A DNA stretch of 64,000 nt from JACKAQ01 sp965227145 (GTDB lineage Bacteria > Calditrichota > Calditrichia > RBG-13-44-9 > J075), in assembly GCA_965227145.1 (NCBI GenBank), contig OZ245730.1:1550001-1614000 (forward strand), given 5' to 3'. The translations under genes were made by a program, and so were the position numbers. Below, piece after piece: positions 8,700 through 17,435 of the stretch (position 1 is the stretch's first letter; each line of letters begins with the position of its first letter). Below the pieces are notes generated by a model. That model saw only the letters and a list, made by a program, of their open reading frames with translations. It did not search any database and was not told the DNA's origin.

Positions 8700-10502
8700 T
8701 TATGCACGAACATCAAATTCCAGTTTCCACCGGCGATCGTCATCGCGGGATACGCACCACAATTCCAGAGTGCCCACTTCGGTAACTTTGCTCTTCAGCC
8801 AAACGGGGATTACCGTGCCACCGCCGACGCCGGATGATGCCGGCAAACTGACTTCCAGCGTTGCGACTTCCTGAATATCGCCGCTCCAGTCTTCGACAAT
8901 TTCACCGGCGGCATCGTTTTTATTGTGCGTTGCAGCCAGCAAATGAAACACCGCCGGCTCGCCCACAACCAGCCCGAATTCTTTATTGCGGATTTCCGCT
9001 TCGCTGCCTTCTTCCATGCCAAACGGCACAACGCACAACGCTTTCATGGGTGTCGGGATGCCGGGAACCGCCGGCATGCTGCTTTCCACGCCAATGTAAT
9101 ACGTCCGGTTGATGCCCGCACGAATGCGGATGCCTTTGCCCTCACGCGCCAATCCGTAATACGCTGCGCCGTATGCAACCGCCAAATCCAGATCCATCGA
9201 TGGCAGTTCGCGAATGGGCTGATCGCTCCATTTTTCCAGCGCGGAGAGCACATTTTTGCGCATCCCGGCAGCTTTCATCACGCCGCCGTTGAACAAAATT
9301 GCGGATGGAAATGCCACCTCGTCGCTACCGCTTTCGGAAATTTCATGATGCAGAAATTCGGCTAAATGACGGGTTACGGCGACATCCTGCGCATAGGGCA
9401 ATCCCATTTCCCGCATGCCAACGCGCGATTGAACCTGAGGAAAATCATGTTTTTCGCCGATGGGAAAAAATCCCTGCAGCAAAACGGTTTGCAATTCTTC
9501 GCGGGTGAGTTCGGTGCGAATCGTTCCGCCGATGAGTGATGAACCGCGCCCGAGCAGTGCAATCGGCTCGCTGTCGCGGGTGGGATCGTTCAGCAATTTT
9601 TCCTTTGCCGATCGGCAGGAAAACCACAAACTGCGGAATTGCCATTGATCCAGTTTGGTGCCATTTTGCAAGAGTTTGGCCTGAACGGCGTATGCGAGGG
9701 TGAGGTCCATATTGTCGCCGCCGAGCAAAATGTGATTGCCGACTGCGATCCGGCGAAGTTGCAAATCGCCGTCATCTTCGGTAACGCGGATGAGGCTGAA
9801 ATCGGTTGTGCCGCCGCCGACATCGCAAACCAGCACGGTTTCCCCGACGCTGATCTGTTTTCGCCAATCGTTTTTTTGCGCTTCCAGCCAGGCGTAAAAT
9901 GCCGCTTGCGGTTCCTCCAATAATGTCAGGTGTTGCAATCCCGCGGTTTGGGCAGCTTGCGCGGTCAGTTCGCGGGCAACCGCATCAAACGATGCCGGCA
10001 CAGTGAGATACACTTCCTGATTTTCCAGCCGCAGCGATGCATCGTCGCGGGCAAATTCGTTGTTCCAGGCATAGCGGATGTGCGAAAGATAGCGGGTGGT
10101 CGCTTCCACCGGCGAAACCCGTTGGGTATCCTCCGGCGCATCCCACGGCAAAATGGGCTGGGTGCGATCCACACCCGCGTGACACAGCCAGCTTTTTGCG
10201 GACGAAACCAATCGATTGGGAATTTCTGCGCCGCGTTTCCGGGCAAATTCACCGACGGCGTAGCGCATGCTATCGTCCCACGGCAGCGAAAGGCTGCCTT
10301 CCGGTACATCGTGCGGTCCGGGAAGCAGCAAAAATGACGGCAGCAACGCCTGTGTTTTCAGCTCGTTTGGACTGACAATTTGGGGAATTTGCAACAGCCG
10401 GATTTCCGGCGATCCGCTTTCCGCCTGATCTTTTTGGGTATAAGCCAGTACGCAATGTGTTGTGCCTAAATCTATACCAATTATGTGTTTAGCGTCACTC
10501 AT
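8700..10502 (-). CDS. Hsp70-family protein (DnaK-like ATPase) paired with DUF2760
   Basis: 600 aa. The actin-like ATPase motifs are present: phosphate-1 IGIDLGTTHCVLAY (residues 8-21), VPASFDAVARELTAQAAQTAGL, EEPQAAFYAW and phosphate-2 CDVGGGTTDFSLIRV (226-240). The C-terminus has a short beta-rich segment in place of a full DnaK substrate domain, and there is no lid or EEVD-like tail. It is therefore a divergent Hsp70, not the housekeeping DnaK; no grpE or dnaJ lies nearby. GGGAGGT precedes the ATG by 5 nt. It follows the DUF2760 gene by 38 nt, a pairing seen repeatedly in other bacteria, which suggests that the two act together. Substrates are unknown. Confidence 0.9.
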   Translation of the reverse strand: MSDAKHIIGIDLGTTHCVLAYTQKDQAESGSPEIRLLQIPQIVSPNELKTQALLPSFLLLPGPHDVPEGSLSLPWDDSMRYAVGEFARKRGAEIPNRLVSSAKSWLCHAGVDRTQPILPWDAPEDTQRVSPVEATTRYLSHIRYAWNNEFARDDASLRLENQEVYLTVPASFDAVARELTAQAAQTAGLQHLTLLEEPQAAFYAWLEAQKNDWRKQISVGETVLVCDVGGGTTDFSLIRVTEDDGDLQLRRIAVGNHILLGGDNMDLTLAYAVQAKLLQNGTKLDQWQFRSLWFSCRSAKEKLLNDPTRDSEPIALLGRGSSLIGGTIRTELTREELQTVLLQGFFPIGEKHDFPQVQSRVGMREMGLPYAQDVAVTRHLAEFLHHEISESGSDEVAFPSAILFNGGVMKAAGMRKNVLSALEKWSDQPIRELPSMDLDLAVAYGAAYYGLAREGKGIRIRAGINRTYYIGVESSMPAVPGIPTPMKALCVVPFGMEEGSEAEIRNKEFGLVVGEPAVFHLLAATHNKNDAAGEIVEDWSGDIQEVATLEVSLPASSGVGGGTVIPVWLKSKVTEVGTLELWCVSRDDDRRWKLEFDVRA

Positions 10503-10540
10503 CGATACACCTCCCGGTAAAAAAATACCGCAAAATCCAT

Positions 10541-11185
10541 TTAAATTTCAACTTCCGCTGCGGCCAAAATCATATCTTTTTCATCGGCTTTCATGATTTG
10601 GGGCAGGTTCACGCGTTTCACCCGCCAGCCGCGATGCATCAATGCGCCATTGAACGGCGGCTCGCCGGTTACGTTGCCAACCAACCGGATTTCGCTGGTG
10701 TTAAATCCCGCCGGAACGGTGATGCTTTCGCCCTCGCTGCCTTTCAAAATCGGTTCGATCACAAAATATTCTTTCAGCGCTTTTTGGCAACCTTCGTGAA
10801 TGTTGCGCACTGCCGCGCCAATTTGCGCGTCGTCGAACGGCGTCAAATCTTCCTGCAAAAAGTCGATTAATCGACCCTGCCGCTGCAAAATGGAGAGCAA
10901 CTGCACCGCTGCTGCATGCGGTGGAATTTGCGGTTCCGGTTTCGGTTCGGGCTTTTTCGGTTGCGGTTTGGTTGTTGCGGGTTGCTCCGCAGTTGCTTTT
11001 GGCGCAACCAGTTGCAACAATCCCCACAAAACCAGCGCACCGGCTCCGCCAATGCCAAACAGCGTGGTGGTCAAATTATTTTGCTGAAAATGCTCTGGCG
11101 CCAAAAAATAAATGCCCGCCGAAACACCGCCGACTGCCAGTAGTGATAATATTAATGATACAATTTTAAATTGACTGCTTTTCAT
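10541..11185 (-). CDS. DUF2760-domain membrane protein, Hsp70 partner
   Basis: 214 aa from ATG 11185, which has GAGGA 7 nt upstream; an earlier in-frame ATG at 11239 lacks such a site. Two membrane segments lie near the N-terminus (about 8-28 and 40-60). Then comes a Pro/Lys linker (KPQPKKPEPKPEPQIPP) and a C-terminal cytosolic domain with LLSILQRQGRLIDFLQEDL, RNIHEGCQKAL and PPFNGALMHRGWRVKRVNLP, which I recognise as DUF2760. The domain has no known activity. Its tight link to the Hsp70-family gene downstream suggests that it anchors or regulates that chaperone at the membrane. This is inference from gene order. Confidence 0.85.
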   Translation of the reverse strand: MKSSQFKIVSLILSLLAVGGVSAGIYFLAPEHFQQNNLTTTLFGIGGAGALVLWGLLQLVAPKATAEQPATTKPQPKKPEPKPEPQIPPHAAAVQLLSILQRQGRLIDFLQEDLTPFDDAQIGAAVRNIHEGCQKALKEYFVIEPILKGSEGESITVPAGFNTSEIRLVGNVTGEPPFNGALMHRGWRVKRVNLPQIMKADEKDMILAAAEVEI

Positions 11186-11320
11186 TTGTTCATCCTCAAA
11201 TAAAAGAACGCGATTATTTTTATCATTAAATCCGGGCAAAATTAAGTGGAAACCAAAGCTTACGCAAGCAATAATGAATGTTGATGGTTAGATAGCCCAA
11301 AACTGCAAAAACCGGTGAAC

Positions 11321-12211
11321 TCAATCGTTCAAAAAATCGAGAATCAGCCGGTTGACCTGCTCCGGTTCCTCATGCTGTACCCAATGGCTGGCGTTTTCGA
11401 TGAACGCCAGTTCACCGTAATCGCAATAATCGATGCTCGGCTGCGCCATCACTTCGCTGAGCGCTTTGTCGCGCATGCCCCAAATCAGCTTGGTCGGCAC
11501 GGAAATTCGCGGCGATTGCCGTTTGCCAAACATCATCCGCAACGATGAGCGATACCAGTTGATCATCCCCGTAAGCGCACCGGGTTGCGCCCACGCCTCG
11601 CGATATTTTTCGAAATCCTGTTCGGTGAATGTTCCTTTGCGGCTCGTTCGTTGAAGAATTTTGACCATATTTTCAAAATTATTTTTGCCGAGCACAAACT
11701 CGGGCACTTTTGGCAATTGGAAGAAAAAAATATACCAGCTTCGGCGACGCTGATCGGGATTATTTTTGAGGTTTTTTACCATCACTTTTGGATGCGGTAT
11801 GTTGAGATTGACCAGTTTGATCAGCCGTTCGGGATGATTCATCGCCAGATGCCACGCCACCACGCCGCCCCAATCGTGCCCGATGAGAAAGGTTCGCTCG
11901 ATGCCGAGTTGATCGAGAATCCCGATGATATCCGCACCCAGATAATCGAGCCGGTAGGCGAACCTGCCCCGCGGTTTGTCGCTGCGATTGTAGCCGCGCT
12001 GATCGGGAATAATCACCCGGAACCCGCTGTTTGCCAGCGCATCAATCTGCTTTCGCCAGCCATACCAAAACTCCGGAAATCCGTGCAACAGCACAACCGG
12101 TTTCCCGTCCGGATCGCCGGTTTCGTGCACTTCCAGCCGGATGCCGTTGGTTTCGATGAAATGGTTGCGCATTGCGGATGCGCTGTTTTCCCCAATCGAT
12201 TTATTGCTCAT
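11321..12211 (-). CDS. Alpha/beta hydrolase, epoxide-hydrolase-like
   Basis: 296 aa. HGFPEFWYGWR (43-53) is the HGxP oxyanion motif of soluble epoxide hydrolases. GHDWGG places the nucleophile at Asp113 rather than the serine of esterases. Asp248 (IWGMRDKALS) and His276 (ENASHWVQHEEP) complete the triad. Tyr160 and Tyr220 in the cap region could be the two epoxide-activating tyrosines. An Asp nucleophile also occurs in haloalkane and fluoroacetate dehalogenases, but those usually lack HGFPE-x-W and the tyrosine pair. No signal peptide, so cytosolic. It may share a transcript with the genes upstream at 12230-14258. Natural substrate unknown. Confidence 0.88.
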   Translation of the reverse strand: MSNKSIGENSASAMRNHFIETNGIRLEVHETGDPDGKPVVLLHGFPEFWYGWRKQIDALANSGFRVIIPDQRGYNRSDKPRGRFAYRLDYLGADIIGILDQLGIERTFLIGHDWGGVVAWHLAMNHPERLIKLVNLNIPHPKVMVKNLKNNPDQRRRSWYIFFFQLPKVPEFVLGKNNFENMVKILQRTSRKGTFTEQDFEKYREAWAQPGALTGMINWYRSSLRMMFGKRQSPRISVPTKLIWGMRDKALSEVMAQPSIDYCDYGELAFIENASHWVQHEEPEQVNRLILDFLND

Positions 12212-12229
12212 AGCCCAATATTGCTTTGT

Positions 12230-12727
12230 TTATGAAATACGTTTTTTGTTGCCGGCATTGTCGGTTACAAACCATGTGGCATGCGACGGTTTTACGGATG
12301 CGCAAATCGGTGCGCCTTTGTCGTCGGTCATTCGCAGTTCTACAGATAATTGCTGTTCACCGGAAAGGCATTTTTCTACCGTTTGCCAGTCAATTTCCGA
12401 AAGATGGATTTTTGCCCGGCGAAACATATCCCGGTGTGCATGCGGTTTTTGGACGAGCCAGTTCAGATAAAAAAATCGCTGTTTGGGGGTGCCGAATGCG
12501 AATGGACCGAGAAAATTCGGCGATCCGTCCGGTTGGTGTTTGATGCGGAAAACGGGTCGAAAAACCACTTCCGGCGCATCGCCCGGATGCAGCTCAATTG
12601 CCGTGCGGTTTTCCTGGATGCCGAGGAAAACAGGTTCGCGAACCGTAAATTTTCCGACGTTTTCATCTTCAAAACGACGTCCGGGCATTTCCCGGCAAAT
12701 CACAGTAATTGTCAGCTCGTCCGTCAT
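12230..12727 (-). CDS. DUF5990-like hypothetical protein
   Basis: 165 aa, soluble, with no signal peptide. The N-terminal half reads like a compact beta domain (ITVICREMPGRRFEDENVGKFTVREPVFLGIQ). The central segment SPNFLGPFAFGTPKQRFFYLNW with FRRAKIHLSEIDW resembles what I recall of the DUF5990 family, which carries a PNF-x-GP(F/Y)-x-xG...RF-x-YL motif. No catalytic residues can be proposed. It sits 16 nt from the pentapeptide-repeat gene upstream and 18 nt from the hydrolase downstream, so co-transcription is likely. Function unknown. Confidence 0.7.
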   Translation of the reverse strand: MTDELTITVICREMPGRRFEDENVGKFTVREPVFLGIQENRTAIELHPGDAPEVVFRPVFRIKHQPDGSPNFLGPFAFGTPKQRFFYLNWLVQKPHAHRDMFRRAKIHLSEIDWQTVEKCLSGEQQLSVELRMTDDKGAPICASVKPSHATWFVTDNAGNKKRIS

Positions 12728-12743
12728 GGTGCACCAATTTTGA

Positions 12744-13340
12744 TTAATCGACAGTTATTTCCATCATTTCCAAAAGCGCAATCGCCTCCGGCAGTGAAAA
12801 TTTGGCGGCCGCCAATGGGTTGGTTCGCGGATCGATACGATAATTTTTGGCGGATGTAAAATCTGCTTTTGTCAACGTTGTGTGGCTGAACTGGCTGCCT
12901 TCGAGATCGCAACCGCAGAACGCGGCGTTTTCCAGATTGGCGTCGATAAAGTCACATTCTTTCACCACAGATTCGCCAAATTGCAAATCCGGGAGCGTCA
13001 TCCCGGAAAAATTGGCGCTGGAAATAATGCAATTCTCAAACCGGAAATCGAGAAAAATCGGGTTGCAGCCGCTAAAATCGAGCCCGATCAATTTGCAATC
13101 CGCAAACGAAACATCCTGCAATTTGCAGCTTTTCAAATCGACAATGCTCAACAGGCAATGGCGAAATTGGCATTCGGCAAACCGGCTGTCCGAAAAATTG
13201 ATGTCGTGAAATTCGCAGTGCTCAAACAGGCAATTGTCAAATTTCCGCGATGTGAGGCTGGCGTTTTTCAACGCCACATTTTTAAAATGAACGTCCTCAA
13301 AATCAAACTGTTTTGGCGAAATGGTTTTTAAAATTTTCAT
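12744..13340 (-). CDS. Pentapeptide-repeat protein
   Basis: 198 aa. Residues about 10-165 consist of pentapeptide repeats of the A(D/N)Lxx type with many Phe or Cys in the variable positions, for example FENCIISSANFSGMTLPDLQF, CDFIDANLENAAFCGCDLEG and TTLTKADFTSA. Such repeats form a right-handed quadrilateral beta-helix. Members include topoisomerase-protecting proteins of the Qnr/MfpA type, but most have no known role. No signal peptide or membrane segment. The C-terminal 35 residues (IDPRTNPLAAAKFSLPEAIALL) resemble the cap found in many family members. The gene lies in a loose minus-strand run with DUF5990-like and ATP-grasp genes. Confidence 0.9.
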   Translation of the reverse strand: MKILKTISPKQFDFEDVHFKNVALKNASLTSRKFDNCLFEHCEFHDINFSDSRFAECQFRHCLLSIVDLKSCKLQDVSFADCKLIGLDFSGCNPIFLDFRFENCIISSANFSGMTLPDLQFGESVVKECDFIDANLENAAFCGCDLEGSQFSHTTLTKADFTSAKNYRIDPRTNPLAAAKFSLPEAIALLEMMEITVD

Positions 13341-13376
13341 AACATCGCAATGGTTTAATTGAATAAATTCAATAGT

Positions 13377-14258
13377 TTATCTGAGTGATCGGTCATCCAG
13401 CCAGCGCGCTACCGTTTTGGCGAAACGGGCGGCGCTGGGCTCGTCCATCCGAAAATACAGCGCAGGTTCGATCAGCTCCATTTCCATTATGGCAAACTGA
13501 TCGCCGGCGAGGCGCACAAAATCGATGCGCGCATACAACAGCGGTTCCGGCAAACTGCGCATCGCGGCATCCGCCTGCGCTTTCAACGCTGCCGACGGTT
13601 TCACCGCGGTAATAATGCCGCCGTGCTCCTCCTGCACCCGGAAATCGCCGGTTTTTGGCGTTTTCAAAATGGCGTGGCTGTATTCGCCACCAAAATAAAA
13701 CAGCGAAAATTCACCTTCGCTGATCACGTTTTTCAAAAACGGTTGAATCATAAATGCGCGATGACTGAAGATTTTTTGGAGCTGCGGAAAAACAGTGTCA
13801 ATTTGATCGGGGCGTAATCGGAAGGTATTATCCGCGTTTGCACTGATCACCGGTTTGATAATTATTTCGTCCGAATCGAAAGCTTTGAAAGCAGAAACCG
13901 CGCTATCTTTTGCAATATTGCCGTTTTCCCAAATTGTGGGTACGATGCGATTGCCGCGATTTTCCAAATCCCGCAAATACGTTTTGGCGATATTCCAGCG
14001 CACGGTTTCCAGATTATTGTGTAATTGCGCGCCGGACGCCGCAATTTGTTCGAGCGTTTTCAAAAATGCTTCGGCATCATTTTGGTAATCCCACGGCGTT
14101 CGGATGATGACCATTTCAAACTGTTGCCAGTTTTGCGGCTGTCGCCACGATACCGTTTCCACATCCCAGCCCAACTGCCGGAGCGGCTCGATCGCCAGTT
14201 CGTCGTCGCTCACAAAATCGTCCATATTGTCCATCGATAAAAAAGCCAGTTTCCGCAT
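13377..14258 (-). CDS. ATP-grasp enzyme (glutathione-synthetase-like fold)
   Basis: 293 aa from ATG 14258 (MRKLAFLSMDN); a start at 14288 would add ten residues that overlap a terminator-like hairpin region. The N-terminal domain contains VIIRTPWDYQNDAEAFL. The central ATP-grasp core has NTFRLRP, FMIQPFLKNVISEGEFSLFYFGGEYSHAILKTP and FRVQEEHGG. The C-terminus has YARIDFVRLAGDQFAIMEMELIEPALYF, which supplies the Asp/Glu metal ligands typical of prokaryotic glutathione-synthetase-like and cycloserine DcsG-like ATP-grasp proteins. It should ligate a carboxylate to an amine or thiol through an acyl-phosphate. The substrate is unknown and the neighbours do not help. Confidence 0.85.
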   Translation of the reverse strand: MRKLAFLSMDNMDDFVSDDELAIEPLRQLGWDVETVSWRQPQNWQQFEMVIIRTPWDYQNDAEAFLKTLEQIAASGAQLHNNLETVRWNIAKTYLRDLENRGNRIVPTIWENGNIAKDSAVSAFKAFDSDEIIIKPVISANADNTFRLRPDQIDTVFPQLQKIFSHRAFMIQPFLKNVISEGEFSLFYFGGEYSHAILKTPKTGDFRVQEEHGGIITAVKPSAALKAQADAAMRSLPEPLLYARIDFVRLAGDQFAIMEMELIEPALYFRMDEPSAARFAKTVARWLDDRSLR

Positions 14259-14285
14259 GAAAATTCCCGATCGGTTGATGTCCCA

Positions 14286-14316
14286 CAAAAATAAAGGGGC
14301 GAAAAATGTCCGCCCC
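14286..14316 (-). terminator. Rho-independent terminator
   Basis: On the minus strand GGGGCG, a 9-nt loop, CGCCCC and then a T-rich run (TTTATTTTT) follow the rhodanese/small-protein pair. It should separate that pair from the ATP-grasp gene. Confidence 0.7.
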
Positions 14317-14404
14317 TGACAGTAACAAATTTACAATATTTTTGTGAAAATTACGAACTTTTGTTTACAACCGCAGCCTTTCGGTGGAAGAACATCCGCC
14401 GGAC

Positions 14405-14614
14405 TCAGCTATTGGCTAACCGGCTGCCGGCTTTTTGGGTGGCAATTTCCAGCGCTTCGGCGAGGGTTTGGGCAGATGCCCGGGCGATGGTTGCACCGGG
14501 ATCCACATTTTCGATGTGGCAGTGAAATGTTTCGCCGATTTTGTAAGTGGTAACCGTTACCGCAACGCCGTTGATCTGCTGTTTTTGCGATTGATAATTT
14601 TCTGCTCCGGGCAT
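14405..14614 (-). CDS. Small protein of unknown function coupled to rhodanese
   Basis: 69 aa. AAAAGGAG lies about 8 nt before the ATG, inside the end of the sulfurtransferase gene, and the ATG is 3 nt after that gene's stop, so translation is probably coupled. The protein looks like a compact beta-beta-alpha domain: VAVTVTTYKIGETFHCHIENVDPG, then an amphipathic helix SAQTLAEALEIATQKAGSRL. It has one Cys-free predicted surface apart from a His-Cys-His-like FHCHIE element. No signal peptide. I do not recognise a family. The terminator at 14286-14316 follows it, supporting a two-gene operon with the rhodanese. Confidence 0.7.
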   Translation of the reverse strand: MPGAENYQSQKQQINGVAVTVTTYKIGETFHCHIENVDPGATIARASAQTLAEALEIATQKAGSRLANS

Positions 14615-14617
14615 ATG

Positions 14618-15463
14618 TTACGCTCCTTTTTCGACCGGTGCGCCGACCAGATTTCCCCATTCTGTCCACGAACCATCGTAATTTTTCACATTTTTATATC
14701 CCAACAAATATTTCAGCACAAACCAGGAATGACTGGAGCGCTCACCGATCCGGCAATAGGCGATCACATCTTTCTCGGGTGTTACGCCTTTGTCGCCGTA
14801 AAGCGTTTTCAATTCGCCGTAAGTTTTGAATGTGCCGTCATCGTTGCAGGCCATTGCCCAGCCGATATTTTTGGCACCGGGAATATGCCCGCCGCGCTGG
14901 CAGGTTTCCGGCAATCCGGGTGGGGATAAAATTTTTCCGGTGAATTCATCCGCCGATCGCACATCCACCAATGCAATGGAATTTTGGGTGTGAATTTTCA
15001 TTACATCGGGCAAATAGGCGCGCAAATTGGTATCCTGTTCTCCGGCTTTGTATTGGCGGCGAACCGGTGTTGCCGGCGAAGTCTCCAGCTCGCGACCTTC
15101 TGCAAGCCATTTTTTGCGACCGCCGTTCATCAGCCGGACATCTTCGTGGCCATACATTTTCAATTGCCAAAATGCCCATGCGGCAAACCAGTTGTTGTTA
15201 TCGCCGTACAGCACAATGGTTGTATCGTTGCTGATGCCGCTGTTGCTCATTAATTTTTCCAAATCATCTTTTTTGATGATATCGCGCTCAACCGGATCGC
15301 ACAGTTGGGTTTTCCAGTTCCAGCCGACGGCGCCGGGAATGTGCCCTTCGTCGTAAGCGGCTGTATCTACATCCACTTCGGCAATTACAACGTTCGACTT
15401 ATTTATATGATTTGCGACCCATTCCGTTGAAACCAACACTTCCGGGTTTGCATATTCAGACAT
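14618..15463 (-). CDS. Two-domain sulfurtransferase (rhodanese, thiosulfate sulfurtransferase)
   Basis: 281 aa from ATG 15463, which has GGAGG 7 nt upstream; an ATG at 15520 is poorly supported. Two rhodanese domains are present. The N-terminal one (VVIAEVDVD, DEGHIPGAVGWNW) lacks an active cysteine loop. The C-terminal one has ALVDVRSADEFTG, GGHIPGAKNIGW and the active loop CRIGERSSHSW with catalytic Cys237. CRxGxR(S/T) loops are typical of thiosulfate rather than 3-mercaptopyruvate sulfurtransferases, which use CGSGVTA. It moves sulfane sulfur to cyanide or another thiophilic acceptor. There is no signal peptide, so it is cytosolic. It is the first gene of an operon with the 69-aa protein; 277 nt upstream hold no gene that I can see. 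Confidence 0.93.
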   Translation of the reverse strand: MSEYANPEVLVSTEWVANHINKSNVVIAEVDVDTAAYDEGHIPGAVGWNWKTQLCDPVERDIIKKDDLEKLMSNSGISNDTTIVLYGDNNNWFAAWAFWQLKMYGHEDVRLMNGGRKKWLAEGRELETSPATPVRRQYKAGEQDTNLRAYLPDVMKIHTQNSIALVDVRSADEFTGKILSPPGLPETCQRGGHIPGAKNIGWAMACNDDGTFKTYGELKTLYGDKGVTPEKDVIAYCRIGERSSHSWFVLKYLLGYKNVKNYDGSWTEWGNLVGAPVEKGA

Positions 15464-15740
15464 GATATGTCCTCCAAATGTTATTTGATAAGACCAGTTA
15501 GTTGAATAAAGCAGGTTCATTGTTGAATGCGAAATACACGCATGAATGAAATAATGATGTGAATCGCAAAATTTGGCGCAGAAATAGAGAGAGATTAATA
15601 ATCAGTTGAAAATGGAAAGCAGTTGAACCGTAAAATTCGAAAATTTATAACAATGATATCAATAAATAAAAGCTATCCGCGCTGAAAAAACAAGAAATTT
15701 TCGCGGGTTGAAAAACATGAAATGCTGATGTCCGGCAACA

Positions 15741-17225
15741 TTACTTGATCATCGCCAAAATAGCCGCTTCGGCAATGGCGTAATCATTAAACGAAATGGT
15801 TGTGCCGTTGATTTCCTGATATTTTTCGTGACCTTTTCCGAGAATCATCACCATGTCACCGGGTTTTGCCATTTCGATGGCGCGATTAATGGCGCTTTTC
15901 CGGTCTATTTCCACCGTGTACGAACCGGCGGCAATGCCAGATTGGATGTCGCGGATGATGTCGAACGGATCTTCGTAGCGCGGATTATCCGATGTTAAAA
16001 TAACCCGATCGCTGTATTTGCAAGCGATTTCGCCCATTCGCGGGCGTTTGGTTTTATCGCGATTGCCGCCGCAGCCAAAAACGGTAATCAGCCGGTTTGG
16101 CTGAAGCTGTTTTGCGGTGATCAGCACATTTTTCATGCTGTCCGGTGTGTGCGCGTAATCGACAATAACGCCAAACGATTGACCGCAATCCACCTTTTCG
16201 AATCGCCCGGAAATGGTCAGCGGTTTTTCCACCCCTTTTTTGATCACATCCAGCGGAACGCCCAAACCGATCGCCGCCGCAGTCGCGGAAAGCACGTTGT
16301 AAACGTTAAATTCGCCGACCAACGGGGAGCAAACCGGAATTGTTCCCACGAGCGTATGCAATTCAAAAATGGTGCGGGAAATTTCATAGTAAATGTTTGC
16401 CGCGTAAACATCGGCCACCGGTTGCAATCCGGTTTTCAACAGCTTCGCAGATGTCCCATTGATAAAATAATTCGCAAACGAATCATCCATGTTGACAACT
16501 GCGATGGCATTTTTGCTTAAACCACTGAAAAACTTCAACTTGGCGTCGCGATAATTTTTCATTGTGATGTGATAATCGAGATGATCCGGCGTCAGATTTG
16601 TGAAAATTCCGGCGGCAAAATCCAGGTTATCCAACCGGTGAAAATCGATGCCGTGCGACGACGCTTCCAGCGCACAATAATTCACTCGGCTTTCTGCCAT
16701 TTCCCGGAAAATGGCCTGCAAATCCGGTGGTTCCGGCGTGGTATCTTTCGAATGGGAAATTCGACCGTTAATTTTGTAATACAGCGATCCGATTAAGCCA
16801 AAATTATGATAAATGGAAAGAATTTGCTCGAGGATGTGAGTGGTTGTGGTTTTGCCGTTGGTACCGGTCACACCGATCAATTTGAACGATTTTGCTGGCG
16901 AACCGTAAAATTTATCGGATAGCAAACTGAGCGCCACCCGCGAATCCGGAACGATGATTTTCACAATTTCCGGCGGACAAACGATATCCCGCTGCAACAC
17001 CACGCAAACAGCACCGCGTTCAATTGCTTCCCAAACATAAGGGTGACCGTCGGGTAATTCTATTTTATCCAATTGCGTATAAATATTTATAGCGACATAA
17101 ATTGAATTTTTGGTCACGCGAAGGCGATCGTAAAAAATTCCCGAAATATTTATTTCATCCGGAATGCCTGAAATTTTGGCATCCGGAATGACTTCCAATA
17201 ATTGACTGAGCTTCACGAATAGCAC
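15741..17225 (-). CDS. murE: UDP-N-acetylmuramoyl-L-alanyl-D-glutamate--2,6-diaminopimelate ligase
   Basis: 494 aa, normal MurE length. The ATP-binding loop GVTGTNGKTTTT is at 118-129. SSHGIDFHRL and TPDHLDYH are central-domain motifs. YRDAKLKFF carries the likely carbamylated lysine (Lys229). FGCGGNRDKTKRPRMGEIA is present, and the amino-acid-selecting loop is TSDNPRYEDP (411-420), whose DNPR signature indicates meso-diaminopimelate rather than lysine. It adds the third residue of the peptidoglycan stem peptide in the cytosol. It stands alone, without ftsI, murF or mraY nearby, whereas murE usually lies in the dcw cluster. It could be the only copy or a paralogue. About 210-280 nt of gene-free DNA lie on each side. 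Confidence 0.95.
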   Translation of the reverse strand: MLFVKLSQLLEVIPDAKISGIPDEINISGIFYDRLRVTKNSIYVAINIYTQLDKIELPDGHPYVWEAIERGAVCVVLQRDIVCPPEIVKIIVPDSRVALSLLSDKFYGSPAKSFKLIGVTGTNGKTTTTHILEQILSIYHNFGLIGSLYYKINGRISHSKDTTPEPPDLQAIFREMAESRVNYCALEASSHGIDFHRLDNLDFAAGIFTNLTPDHLDYHITMKNYRDAKLKFFSGLSKNAIAVVNMDDSFANYFINGTSAKLLKTGLQPVADVYAANIYYEISRTIFELHTLVGTIPVCSPLVGEFNVYNVLSATAAAIGLGVPLDVIKKGVEKPLTISGRFEKVDCGQSFGVIVDYAHTPDSMKNVLITAKQLQPNRLITVFGCGGNRDKTKRPRMGEIACKYSDRVILTSDNPRYEDPFDIIRDIQSGIAAGSYTVEIDRKSAINRAIEMAKPGDMVMILGKGHEKYQEINGTTISFNDYAIAEAAILAMIK

Positions 17226-17435
17226 TCCATTTCTTTTGCGGAATCAGAGTATCAAAATTTTAGAAATATTTTTGTTGAATGATAAGTATCATATTTTGTT
17301 AAAAAAATCCGGTTTTCCAAATGAAATTTATGAAAGTTAGGAATAATATTGAGAAATGCGGATTTAAGGGAAGTTTTTTGGGTGAAACGATGTTATTTTT
17401 CTAATCTTAAAATCGAATATGTTGAGGCTTTTTTA

